Below, in pieces: positions 1 to 7,099 of a DNA stretch of 10,294 nucleotides; position 1 is the first letter of the stretch; every line of letters starts with the position of its first letter. Below the pieces are notes generated by a model. The model did no database searches. It had not been told where the DNA came from and saw only the letters and a list, made by a program, of their open reading frames with translations. Source of the DNA: Segatella salivae DSM 15606 (GTDB lineage Bacteria > Bacteroidota > Bacteroidia > Bacteroidales > Bacteroidaceae); the NCBI RefSeq assembly GCF_000185845.1, contig NZ_GL629647.1, forward strand, positions 277,798 to 288,091, given 5' to 3'. A program made the position numbers and the translations under genes.

Positions 1-45
1 ACTTGATGTAACAAGGTTATCTTATCAAAATAAACAGCGTATTTA

Positions 46-77
46 TTTGGTCAAAAAACGCTTTTTTCTTATATTTG
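46..77 (+). promoter_or_regulatory. Bacteroidetes-type promoter of the glycosyltransferase operon
   Basis: The -33 element TTTG (46-49) and the -7 element TATATTTG (70-77) are separated by 20 bp and match the Bacteroidetes sigma-ABfr consensus (TTTG, then TAnnTTTG). The expected transcription start near 84 leaves a leader of only about 11 nt before the ATG at 95. There is no Shine-Dalgarno in that leader, which is common in this phylum. Confidence 0.75.
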
Positions 78-94
78 TTCCATAAAAAAAGACT

Positions 95-1075
95 ATGCCC
101 TATCCGATAGAAACGCAATACTTAGAACATCATCCGTTAGTGAGCTTCATCATTACTGCCTATAACATTGAAGCGTCATTACTGCGTTCATGCATAGAAA
201 GCATTCTCGGATTATCGTTGAATCCTGAAAATCGTGAGATCATTGTTATAGATGATGGAAGCGAAACACCTGCCATTACATCACTCCTTGACGTATGTGA
301 TAATCTCATTTATGTGCGACAACGTAATCAAGGATTGAGTGTGGCGCGCAACAGAGGCATAGATATTGCTCAAGGGGATTTCATTCAGTTTATTGATGGC
401 GACGATTCTCTACTACAATTCACTTACGAACATTGCTTAGATATTGTGAGATTTCACAATCCTGACATGGTGATTTTCGAAGCGTCTACTAAGCCTTCAG
501 TAGATATTACCGAAGAGATTGCAGGACCATTTGAGGGTACTTCTTATATGGAAGAACATAATATTAGAGGGTCAGTATGCTGTTATCTCTTCAAAAAAGA
601 CATCTTACGAGGGCTCCGTTTCCGTTCAACATTGACTTATTATGCTGAAGATGAAGAGTTCACTGCACAGCTAATGTTGAATGCAAAACGTCTGTTTGTG
701 ACTCCAGCTAAAAGCTATTTCTATCGTCAACACAAGCTTTCGATAATGCATCGCAAAGGAAAACGCGATGTCATTCAACGATTAGAAAACACAGAAAGTG
801 TTATCTTTTATCTCCAAAGTCGACTTCAAACACTTCCTCAGTCAAAGCATGTGGCATTACAAAGGCGTATAGCACAACTTACAATGGATTATGTTTATAA
901 TACTGCCCGACTAACACATTGTCTTTCAAAACTTGACGAAACATGCGAAAGATTGCATGAACATGGGTTGTTTCCACTGCCAAACAAGGACTACACAAGC
1001 AAGTATCAACTCTTTCAAAAACTATCCAAACATCGCTGGGGGCGTAGAATCATCATTGCCGCTACACTGATATGA
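95..1075 (+). CDS. Glycosyltransferase family 2 protein (GT-A fold)
   Basis: This 326-residue protein should transfer a sugar from a nucleotide-sugar donor to a growing glycan on the cytoplasmic side of the membrane. The N-terminal 110 residues are a classic GT2 domain: VSFIITAYN at 16-24, the nucleotide-binding IDDGS at 52-56, the conserved RNQGLSVARNRGI stretch at 77-89, and the metal-binding DGDD at 101-104. YAEDEEF at 183-189 supplies the probable catalytic-base acidic residues, and YRQH at 210-213 fits the usual (R/K)xH position. There is no membrane segment or signal peptide. It is the first gene of a three-gene overlapping unit, starting 17 bp after a promoter -7 box; the next gene overlaps its stop by 4 nt (ATGA). 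Donor and acceptor cannot be read from sequence. The family call is firm; the role in surface polysaccharide or protein glycosylation is inferred from the adjacent glycosyltransferase. Confidence 0.93.
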   Translation: MPYPIETQYLEHHPLVSFIITAYNIEASLLRSCIESILGLSLNPENREIIVIDDGSETPAITSLLDVCDNLIYVRQRNQGLSVARNRGIDIAQGDFIQFIDGDDSLLQFTYEHCLDIVRFHNPDMVIFEASTKPSVDITEEIAGPFEGTSYMEEHNIRGSVCCYLFKKDILRGLRFRSTLTYYAEDEEFTAQLMLNAKRLFVTPAKSYFYRQHKLSIMHRKGKRDVIQRLENTESVIFYLQSRLQTLPQSKHVALQRRIAQLTMDYVYNTARLTHCLSKLDETCERLHEHGLFPLPNKDYTSKYQLFQKLSKHRWGRRIIIAATLI

Positions 1076-2166
1076 AGATATTGCTCATCGGAGAATATAG
1101 TAATGTTCACGCCACATTAGCCAAAGGACTAAATCACTTGGGGCATGAGACTATGGTTGTTTCCAATGGAGATGACTGGAAAAACTATCATCGAGATATT
1201 GATATTAGTAGAACTTATGGCCCTTTCGGTGGGCTAAAGTTATATGCAAAATTATTGACTTTACTCCCAAAACTCCGTGGGTTTGATATTGTTCAACTCA
1301 TCAATCCGATGTTTTTTGAACTCAAAGCTGAGCGACTTCGTTTCTTCTACGACTATCTTCGACGTCACAATAAGTATGTGGTACTTGGAGCGTTCGGCAT
1401 GGATTATTATTGGGTTCATGAGTGTATCACTCGCTTTCCCTTGCGTTATAGCGACTTTAATATAGGTAAACACGTGCGGACGGATGAAGAATCGCAACGC
1501 TATATTAGAGATTGGGTGGGAACAGCAAAGGGAGATTGGTGTCAATATGTGGCAAAAGATGTAGATAAAATCATTGCTGGGTTATATGAATATTGGGCAT
1601 GTTATCAGCCCATCTTCCCTGAAAAGACAGTTTTTTGCCCCTTTCCCATTATTCCAAGTCATACAACCTACCGTCCATTTGATGGCAAACTACACCTCTT
1701 TATTGGGATAAATAAAATGCGAAATCGTTATAAAGGAACTGATATTATGCTCAAAGCAGCACAAAAAATAGTAGAAAACTATCCTAAAAAGGCTGATTTG
1801 CAGGTTGCAGAAAGTGTTCCATTTGAAGATTATGTCAAAATGATGGGAAAGTCAGATGTTATTCTTGATCAGCTGTACAGCTATACTCCATCCATGAATC
1901 CGTTGGAAGCGATGAGCCAAGGACTAATCTGTGTTGGTGGTGGTGAACCCGAAAACTATGATATTATTAATGAACATGAGTTGCGTCCAATTATCAATGT
2001 AGAGCTCAATGAAAGCAGTGTGTATCAAGCTTTGTATGAGTTAATTCTGCATCCAGAACGAATTAATACGTTGAAACGTGAGAGTATGGCTTATATCAAG
2101 CGTCATCATGATTATATAAATGTGGCTCAAAAGTATATAGCGTTTTATGAACAACTTGACCATTAA
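1072..2166 (+). CDS. Glycosyltransferase, GT4/GT1-like (GT-B fold)
   Basis: This 364-residue protein looks like a GT-B glycosyltransferase. The N-terminal Rossmann half opens with MKILLIGEYSNVHATLAKGL and the acceptor-side GLNHLGHETMVVS (about 19-31). The C-terminal donor-binding half begins near IGINKMRNRYKGTDIMLKAA (211-230) and includes NPLEAMSQGLICVGGGEPE at 276-294, the region that in GT4 enzymes contacts the nucleotide-sugar. The second Glu of the EX7E motif is present (E279), but the residue eight positions earlier is Tyr271 rather than Glu, so the motif is incomplete. The start codon overlaps the upstream stop as ATGA, which implies translational coupling, and the 3' end overlaps the next gene by 20 nt. 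It probably extends the same glycan as the preceding GT2 enzyme. Substrates are unknown. Confidence 0.85.
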   Translation: MKILLIGEYSNVHATLAKGLNHLGHETMVVSNGDDWKNYHRDIDISRTYGPFGGLKLYAKLLTLLPKLRGFDIVQLINPMFFELKAERLRFFYDYLRRHNKYVVLGAFGMDYYWVHECITRFPLRYSDFNIGKHVRTDEESQRYIRDWVGTAKGDWCQYVAKDVDKIIAGLYEYWACYQPIFPEKTVFCPFPIIPSHTTYRPFDGKLHLFIGINKMRNRYKGTDIMLKAAQKIVENYPKKADLQVAESVPFEDYVKMMGKSDVILDQLYSYTPSMNPLEAMSQGLICVGGGEPENYDIINEHELRPIINVELNESSVYQALYELILHPERINTLKRESMAYIKRHHDYINVAQKYIAFYEQLDH

Positions 2167-3811
2167 ACTCATTCATACTACTGATATCCATGGATGTTTC
2201 TTTCCATTTGACTTCATTGAGGGACGTCCTTGCAGTGGATCAATGGCGCGAATCTCTACTTATGTGAAGCGAATGCGAAGCAAATATGGTAATCGTTTAC
2301 TACTCGTTGATGGTGGAGATATATTACAAGGTCAGCCCACTTGTTACTATTGTAACTTTGTTCAGCCTCAAATGAAGAATGTAGCAGCAAGAGTTGTTAA
2401 TTTCATGCGCTATGATTTACAGACTATAGGCAATCATGATATCGAAACAGGACATGCAGTTTATGATAAGTATGCAGCAGAATTAGATTGTGATTTGTTG
2501 TCAGCTAATGTAGTAAATGAGGTTACATTAAAGCCTTACTTTAAGCCTTATGCAATTCGAAATATAGAAGGTGTCAAGATTGCTTTTATTGGAATGTTGA
2601 CTCCGACAATACCCTATTGGTTGCAAAAAGACTTATGGAGTGGCATGAAATTTCTGGATATACCGAGTTGTATGGCACAATGGGTAAAGCATGTACGTGA
2701 AGTTGAGCATGCCGATGCAATCGTTGCACTCTTTCATTCGGGGTTCGATGGAGGCATTCAAGATGCTAATGGCAGTGAAAATGCATGTGTAACAACAGCA
2801 CGAAATGTACCTGGAGTTGACCTCATTCTATGTGGACATGACCATCAATTAAAACGAGAATACGACACCAATCATGGCAAAGAGGTTTGTATTATAAATC
2901 CATCGAGTAATGCACATTACGTCAGTGAGTGTAGTCTTTGCTTTGAATTTAATCAAGAAGGAACACCAAAACTCAACGCGGTAAAAGCGCAATTGAGGAA
3001 TATTGATAATGAGAATGTGGACGAATCTTTCATGGAACAGTTCAGCAAAGACATAGAACAAGTAAAACAATATGTTAATCGTAAGCTTGGAATCTTTGTG
3101 CATTCTATCTATACAAGGGATTGTTTCTTTCGGTCAGCTCCCTTTGGAGATCTCATTCATGACATTCAATTAGAACACACAGGAGCTGATATTTCATTGA
3201 ATGCTCCGTTAAAATTTGATGCATGTATTCGCAAAGGAGATGTTCATGTCAGTGATTTATTTAATCTTTACACGTATGAAAATCAACTATATGTTGTCAA
3301 AATGACGGGTAAGGAGATTAAAAAACTACTTGAAATGAGTTATGGTCAATGGGTTACAACCATGAAATCGCCTGATGATCACATTATGCTGATGAAACAA
3401 GATGGCACGGGGCATTGGCATTGGACTAATCTTGCATTCAATTTTGATACGGCTTTTGGCATTGATTATGAAGTAGATGTTAGGCAAAATTATGGCAAAA
3501 AGGTTAATATTCTGCGTATGACAAACGGACAACCTTTTTGTGAAGATAAGACTTATCGTGTGGCAATGAATAGTTATCGGGGTAATGGTGGCGGGGAATT
3601 ACTAACTCGTGGTGCAGGAATCTCTCTCAAAGAACTTCCTAATCGTATAGAATATGTAAGCGAAAAAGACCAAAGAAGTATTATTATGGACTATATTGAA
3701 CGCCATAAAGTGATTGATGCAAAACCGCATAACAACTGGTCTTTCGTACCAATGGAATGGACAGAACCAGCTTTAGAACGCGACTATAAACTGTTGTTCG
3801 GTAAGCATTAA
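2147..3811 (+). CDS. Bifunctional metallophosphatase/5'-nucleotidase (UshA-like)
   Basis: This 554-residue two-domain enzyme belongs to the 5'-nucleotidase/UDP-sugar hydrolase/2',3'-cyclic phosphodiesterase family. The N-terminal calcineurin-like domain has all dimetal motifs in order: DIHG (13-16), DGGD (55-58), GNHD (95-98), HSG (197-199) and GHDH (230-233). The C-terminal substrate domain has APFGDLIHD (331-339), LNAP (351-354), FGIDYEVD (437-444), which sits where the family places its nucleobase-binding aromatics, and NSYRGNGGGE (475-484). No signal peptide is visible, whereas many UshA relatives are exported, so a cytoplasmic location or another export route must be considered. Its ATG lies 20 nt inside the upstream glycosyltransferase gene, and I see no promoter between them. 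It may hydrolyse nucleotides or nucleotide-sugars linked to the neighbouring glycosyltransferases, but that is inference. The family call is firm; the true substrate is unknown. Confidence 0.9.
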   Translation: MNNLTIKLIHTTDIHGCFFPFDFIEGRPCSGSMARISTYVKRMRSKYGNRLLLVDGGDILQGQPTCYYCNFVQPQMKNVAARVVNFMRYDLQTIGNHDIETGHAVYDKYAAELDCDLLSANVVNEVTLKPYFKPYAIRNIEGVKIAFIGMLTPTIPYWLQKDLWSGMKFLDIPSCMAQWVKHVREVEHADAIVALFHSGFDGGIQDANGSENACVTTARNVPGVDLILCGHDHQLKREYDTNHGKEVCIINPSSNAHYVSECSLCFEFNQEGTPKLNAVKAQLRNIDNENVDESFMEQFSKDIEQVKQYVNRKLGIFVHSIYTRDCFFRSAPFGDLIHDIQLEHTGADISLNAPLKFDACIRKGDVHVSDLFNLYTYENQLYVVKMTGKEIKKLLEMSYGQWVTTMKSPDDHIMLMKQDGTGHWHWTNLAFNFDTAFGIDYEVDVRQNYGKKVNILRMTNGQPFCEDKTYRVAMNSYRGNGGGELLTRGAGISLKELPNRIEYVSEKDQRSIIMDYIERHKVIDAKPHNNWSFVPMEWTEPALERDYKLLFGKH

Positions 3812-3903
3812 TTTATCCATCTTAACGTTCTGTATAATCATTAGATTTGATTAATAATCTATAAAAAAACAAGTTATGGAAAGAAATAATCCATTTTGTT
3901 TTG

Positions 3904-3911
3904 TAATTTTG
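3904..3911 (+). promoter_or_regulatory. Putative -7 promoter element of the DUF1573 operon
   Basis: TAATTTTG at 3904-3911 matches the Bacteroidetes -7 consensus TAnnTTTG and lies 29 bp before the ATG at 3941. No good TTTG occurs 19-21 bp upstream; the region is A-rich. The promoter call therefore rests on the -7 box and on its position in a 129-bp gap after the preceding operon. Confidence 0.55.
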
Positions 3912-3930
3912 CAAACAGTTTAACATAAAT

Positions 3931-3937
3931 AGGAAGG
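3931..3937 (+). promoter_or_regulatory. Purine-rich ribosome binding site (AGGAAGG)
   Basis: AGGAAGG ends 3 bp before the ATG at 3941. It is the clearest Shine-Dalgarno-like stretch in a window where most genes have none, and it supports 3941 as the start. It suggests relatively strong translation of the small exported protein that follows. Confidence 0.5.
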
Positions 3938-3940
3938 AAT

Positions 3941-4336
3941 ATGAAAAAGTTATTAATCATAGCATTAGTGCTCCTAACATTTGTTACAATGGCTTCTGCA
4001 CAGAAACAGGCAGAAATTAAATTCGACAAATTGAGTGTTGACCTTGGAACATTCCCAAAGAGTGACCCAATTCGTCAAACCACTTTCGTATTCACAAACA
4101 CTGGAGACGCTCCTTTAGTGATCAATCAAGCTATGGCCAGCTGCGGATGTACAGTGCCAACATACACCAAAACGCCTGTAATGCCAGGACAAAAAGGTGA
4201 GATTAAGGTCACATATAATGGCTCTGCATTGTTTCCTGGACACTTTAAGAAGAGCATAACAATACGTAGTAACGCCCAAACGGAAATGGTTCGGCTTTAC
4301 ATTGAGGGAGTAATGACCGACTCAAATAATAAATGA
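3941..4336 (+). CDS. Exported DUF1573 domain protein
   Basis: This 131-residue protein has a clear Sec signal peptide (KK, then a hydrophobic stretch ending ASA, with cleavage probably after residue 20). The mature part is a single immunoglobulin-like beta domain of the DUF1573 type: FDKLSVDLGTF (28-38), FVFTNTGDAPLVI (49-61), the diagnostic SCGCT (67-71), and VTYNGSALFPGHFKKSITIRSN (90-111, in part). C68 and C70 are the conserved pair of the family. Its length is that of single-domain family members. Proteins of this kind are very common in Bacteroidota, are periplasmic or surface-located, and have no established biochemical role. It is first in its unit, and the next gene starts within its stop codon (ATGA overlap at 4333-4336), implying coupled translation with a cytoplasmic iron-sulfur protein. 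Confidence 0.9.
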   Translation: MKKLLIIALVLLTFVTMASAQKQAEIKFDKLSVDLGTFPKSDPIRQTTFVFTNTGDAPLVINQAMASCGCTVPTYTKTPVMPGQKGEIKVTYNGSALFPGHFKKSITIRSNAQTEMVRLYIEGVMTDSNNK

Positions 4337-5121
4337 TATTCTACTTTTCTGCAACAGGAAACACCCTTTGGGCTGCTCAACGAGTTGCTCAAGTGACTGG
4401 AGAAAGACTCCTTTCTGTAGCAAAACTTATCAAAAGCCAACATGCTTTTGCCTTGGAAAAAGACGAGCGTGTTGGCTTTATCTATCCTATATATGGATGG
4501 CGTCCGCCTGTAATCATGCGAGAGTTTGTGCGGAAACTTACCCTCACCACACAGCAACCATCAGATAATCTTTCGTTACATTATTGCTTCGCATTATGCA
4601 CTGCAGGAGACGATATAGGGCTATCGATGGACTATCTAAATTCAGATTTAAAGACAGTTGGATTGCAAACGAACGCTACTTTCTCGTTAAAAATGCCGAA
4701 TACTTACGTGGGATTACCTTTTATGGACATTGATTCTGAGGAAGTTATCCATAAGAAACGTGAAATAGCAGAAGTTCAACTACGTGAATATTGTGAGCAA
4801 ATTTTTGACAGAATTCATTGTAAGAACCAGCGCAATCATAGTCATTGGCCACGCATAAACAGCAATATTCTTGGGGCATTCTTTGTTAATAAACTCATCA
4901 CTGATAAACCTTTTCACGTTGAAAAGCAACGATGTGTAAAGTGTGGGATATGTGCTAATGTCTGTCCTGTAGACAATATAGAAGGTGGACACGGCCTAAT
5001 GCCTAAGTGGAAACATACAAATCGTTGCCTAACTTGCTTTGCATGTTATCATCATTGCCCACATCATGCAATCGAATATGGTAGACAAACCCTACATAAA
5101 GGCCAATATGTATTCAAATAA
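4333..5121 (+). CDS. EFR1-type flavodoxin/ferredoxin fusion protein
   Basis: This 262-residue cytoplasmic redox protein has a flavodoxin-like N-terminal domain, with the FMN phosphate-binding loop in FYFSATGNTLWAAQRVA (3-19) and a second flavin-side element around YPIYGWRPP (51-59). A two-cluster bacterial ferredoxin module forms the C-terminal domain. The cysteines of the first 4Fe-4S cluster are C201, C204, C207 and C211 (CVKCGICANVCP); those of the second are C232, C235, C238 and C242 (CLTCFACYHHCP). This architecture matches the family annotated as EFR1 ferrodoxin. It presumably moves electrons between a flavin and Fe-S partners under anaerobic conditions; partners are unknown. Its ATG overlaps the stop of the DUF1573 gene. 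The pairing with an exported protein suggests shared regulation rather than direct contact. Confidence 0.9.
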   Translation: MIFYFSATGNTLWAAQRVAQVTGERLLSVAKLIKSQHAFALEKDERVGFIYPIYGWRPPVIMREFVRKLTLTTQQPSDNLSLHYCFALCTAGDDIGLSMDYLNSDLKTVGLQTNATFSLKMPNTYVGLPFMDIDSEEVIHKKREIAEVQLREYCEQIFDRIHCKNQRNHSHWPRINSNILGAFFVNKLITDKPFHVEKQRCVKCGICANVCPVDNIEGGHGLMPKWKHTNRCLTCFACYHHCPHHAIEYGRQTLHKGQYVFK

Positions 5122-5128
5122 TACAATG

Positions 5129-5143
5129 TGATTTTAGAACTAA
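5129..5143 (+). repeat. 15-nt direct repeat, copy 1
   Basis: TGATTTTAGAACTAA lies between the EFR1 gene and the M6 protease. An identical copy sits at 7118-7132, past the small RNA terminator. A shorter relative, TTTAGAACT, occurs at 6925-6933. Function is unknown, and chance similarity in AT-rich spacer DNA is possible. Confidence 0.5.
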
Positions 5144-5174
5144 CTAATTGAAAGAATTTATTAAAAGAATTATA

Positions 5175-6884
5175 ATGAAAACCATTTTACTCACTATTGG
5201 CATGATGCTTACAGCCCTTTCAGGGCATGCAATGCCTGCCGATACAATATATGTCATGCGAAATGACGGCGTAATGGTATCTGCACCAACCTTCGGAAGT
5301 GCTGAATCTGAGCTTATAACACCACGCAAACATCCTGACAATTTGCAAGTAATTCCGACACGAGCAATCGACACTTCACAACGCTATACGCCTCATACGG
5401 GTAGGCCACATATATTGGTTATCCTCGCAAACTTTAAGGATGTGAAGTTTCAAGTTCATGAACCAAAGGCGGCTTTTCATGATTTTTTTAATGCTGAAGG
5501 ACCTATTGTCAATCGCGGAAATGGTAATAACGAGAACTTCGGGAGTGTCAGTCAGTATTTCAAAGCAACAAGTCTTGGCGCCTTTGAGCCTGTATTTGAA
5601 GTTTATGGCCCAATCGATTTGCCAAAAGATATGACTTATTATGGAGGCTCAAATGCCAATAATAATAGCGATGAGAAGCCAAGAGAACTTGTGCAGGATG
5701 CAGTTAATTGTGTCAAAGATCAAGTCACAAATATAGATCGATTGGATTCAAATAACGATGGATATATAGACTGTGTCTATGTGATCTATGCTGGATTAGG
5801 GCAAAATAATGGTGGAAGTGCAGAGTCTGTATGGGCATGTACAAGCGTAATTAGCAACCCTTCATTGAAGGTTGGCAATAAGAACGTCTATAATTTCAGC
5901 ATTGGTGCAGAACTCTTTCCCAGTCGAATTAGGAACCAAGCCAATGGACAAGAGCGCGCAATGCAAATTAATAGTATTGGTGTTACGTGTCATGAGTTCT
6001 CGCATGCAATGGGATTACCCGACATATATCCTACTATTTCATCTGCCTATTTAGATAACCAAGAGATGGAATATTGGGACTTAATGGATGGTGGAGAGTA
6101 TGCAGGTAATGGAGGTTTTATACCAATGCCTTATACAGCTTGGGAGAAAAAACAAATGAATTGGCCTGTAAACATTCAACCTTTAACGTCAAAAGGAAAC
6201 ATAACTATGAATAAATCAGCTGATGATGGAGGCGTCGTCTATAAGATTGTTAACCCTGGAGATCCAAACGAATACTTTCTTTTAGAGAACATAACCAAGA
6301 CTGGTTGGTATGCGGGGGCAAGTAATCAAGGATTACTTGTCTATAAGGTGGTCGACCAAGGCAACGTTAATATGAGTGATCATCCTAACAACACACCATA
6401 CAGACCCCGTATGGCTGTCGTGCCAGCTGACGGACTTTGTATGTCAAGCTATTCAATTCAAGTTCATGAACAAACAGAACCTAACTATAAAGAGCTTAAT
6501 AGACAGGAGAAAAGAAAGTATAAGAACCAGCTAAAGGGGGACGTTTTCCCCGGAACAGTCAATGCAGATAACCTGAATGACAACTCTAATCTGCCCAATT
6601 TCTGGTGGTACACAAAGGGAGATCTTAATGAAAGAGCAACATTAAATCCATCTTATTATAAAGTGAATCAATCACTTAAGAATATTAAACTCAATGCAAA
6701 TGGGGCTATATCGTTTACATTTTATCCAAAATATAATAGCCTTGATGGCATAAATAAAATACAGATTGAGAACTCAGAAGACCACCATATCTTTACACTT
6801 GATGGCAAATATGTTGGCAACCAGCTTGAGAACCTATCCAAAGGTGTCTATATTCGCAATCATAAAAAAGTCATTGTAAAATAA
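5175..6884 (+). CDS. Secreted M6 family metalloprotease with Por-like C-terminal tail
   Basis: This protein has 569 residues from the ATG at 5175. A TTG 27 nt upstream (5148) would add nine residues in front of an otherwise standard signal peptide, so the ATG is preferred. The signal peptide ends near residue 19 (SGHA). The M6 (immune-inhibitor-A-type) zinc site is HEFSHAMGLPD, with H273, E274, H277 and D283, and a Met-turn-like WDLMDGG at 301-307. DSNNDGYID at 191-199 fits a calcium-binding DxNxDGxxD loop. The C-terminus (about 535-569), with FTLDGKYVG and LSKGVYIRNHKKVIVK, resembles the type IX secretion (Por) sorting tail of Prevotella exoproteins. It is therefore expected to be exported across the outer membrane and to degrade proteins or peptides. 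It starts 53 bp after the EFR1 gene with no convincing promoter between them, so cotranscription is likely. Confidence 0.9.
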   Translation: MKTILLTIGMMLTALSGHAMPADTIYVMRNDGVMVSAPTFGSAESELITPRKHPDNLQVIPTRAIDTSQRYTPHTGRPHILVILANFKDVKFQVHEPKAAFHDFFNAEGPIVNRGNGNNENFGSVSQYFKATSLGAFEPVFEVYGPIDLPKDMTYYGGSNANNNSDEKPRELVQDAVNCVKDQVTNIDRLDSNNDGYIDCVYVIYAGLGQNNGGSAESVWACTSVISNPSLKVGNKNVYNFSIGAELFPSRIRNQANGQERAMQINSIGVTCHEFSHAMGLPDIYPTISSAYLDNQEMEYWDLMDGGEYAGNGGFIPMPYTAWEKKQMNWPVNIQPLTSKGNITMNKSADDGGVVYKIVNPGDPNEYFLLENITKTGWYAGASNQGLLVYKVVDQGNVNMSDHPNNTPYRPRMAVVPADGLCMSSYSIQVHEQTEPNYKELNRQEKRKYKNQLKGDVFPGTVNADNLNDNSNLPNFWWYTKGDLNERATLNPSYYKVNQSLKNIKLNANGAISFTFYPKYNSLDGINKIQIENSEDHHIFTLDGKYVGNQLENLSKGVYIRNHKKVIVK

Positions 6885-6973
6885 AGTTCGCATTGAATGA
6901 ATAGAAGTTTTGGGGCTTATACGCTTTAGAACTGAAAATAAAATATTTTTTTATCAAAAAAGATTGCGAAATA

Positions 6974-7004
6974 TTTGGTAATCCAAAAAAAAGTCATACC
7001 TTTG
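6974..7004 (+). promoter_or_regulatory. Bacteroidetes-type promoter driving a candidate small RNA
   Basis: TTTG at 6974-6977 and TACCTTTG at 6997-7004 are separated by 19 bp, the same spacing as two other promoters in this window. The expected start is near 7010-7012. No gene follows on this strand for about 2 kb, so the promoter appears to serve only the short terminated transcript downstream. Confidence 0.7.
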
Positions 7005-7011
7005 TATCGTT

Positions 7012-7099
7012 ATCCTGAAAACAATCTTTTTACCTTAAAAAGGACTAATACCTATTGAAGATTTGGAGCGGTTACCTGTGAAGGTCATCGCTTTTTTTT
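7012..7099 (+). ncRNA. Candidate orphan small RNA of about 88 nt
   Basis: The span between a consensus promoter and an intrinsic terminator defines a transcript of about 88 nt with no conventional ATG reading frame. Two hairpins are visible. The first has an A/T-rich stem with arms 7026-7031 and 7037-7042, extended by a possible G-U pair, and a five-base loop ACCTT. The second is the terminator hairpin at 7067-7092 with a GTGA (GNRA-class) loop. The linker between them (7044-7066) is mostly unpaired. TACCT occurs three times (7031-7035, 7049-7053, 7073-7077), twice in predicted unpaired or partly unpaired positions, and could act as a target-pairing seed. I do not recognise it as a named RNA family. 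The 5' end is estimated from the promoter. An alternative is a leader of something now lost, but the next gene downstream is on the other strand. Confidence 0.55.
7067..7099 (+). terminator. Intrinsic terminator of the candidate small RNA
   Basis: AGCGGTTACCT (7067-7077) pairs with AGGTCATCGCT (7082-7092) around a GTGA tetraloop. There is a single T/C mismatch (7073/7086) and one G-U pair, and the hairpin runs directly into eight T residues (7092-7099). It is a strong rho-independent terminator for plus-strand transcription. It would also stop any read-through from the M6 protease gene 180 bp upstream. Confidence 0.8.

Noticed and set aside
3842..3861. TAGATT/AATCTA hairpin after the nucleotidase as a terminator
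   Set aside because: It is only 6 bp of mostly A-T pairs with an 8-base loop, and an A-run rather than a T-run follows on the coding strand.
5148..5174. Upstream TTG start for the M6 protease adding nine residues
   Set aside because: The ATG at 5175 gives a standard signal peptide (MKTILLTIGMM...SGHA). The longer form adds a charged extension with no supporting ribosome site.
6938..6966. A/T-only hairpin after the M6 gene as its terminator
   Set aside because: The stem would be almost purely A-T and unstable. The strong terminator at 7067-7099 is a better candidate for stopping read-through.
7055..7081. Eight-codon frame TTG...TGA inside the candidate sRNA (would read MKIWSGYL), with AGGA ten bases upstream of the TTG
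   Set aside because: It needs a TTG start, is very short, and its end overlaps the terminator stem. No downstream gene exists for a leader peptide to control. Conservation data would be needed.
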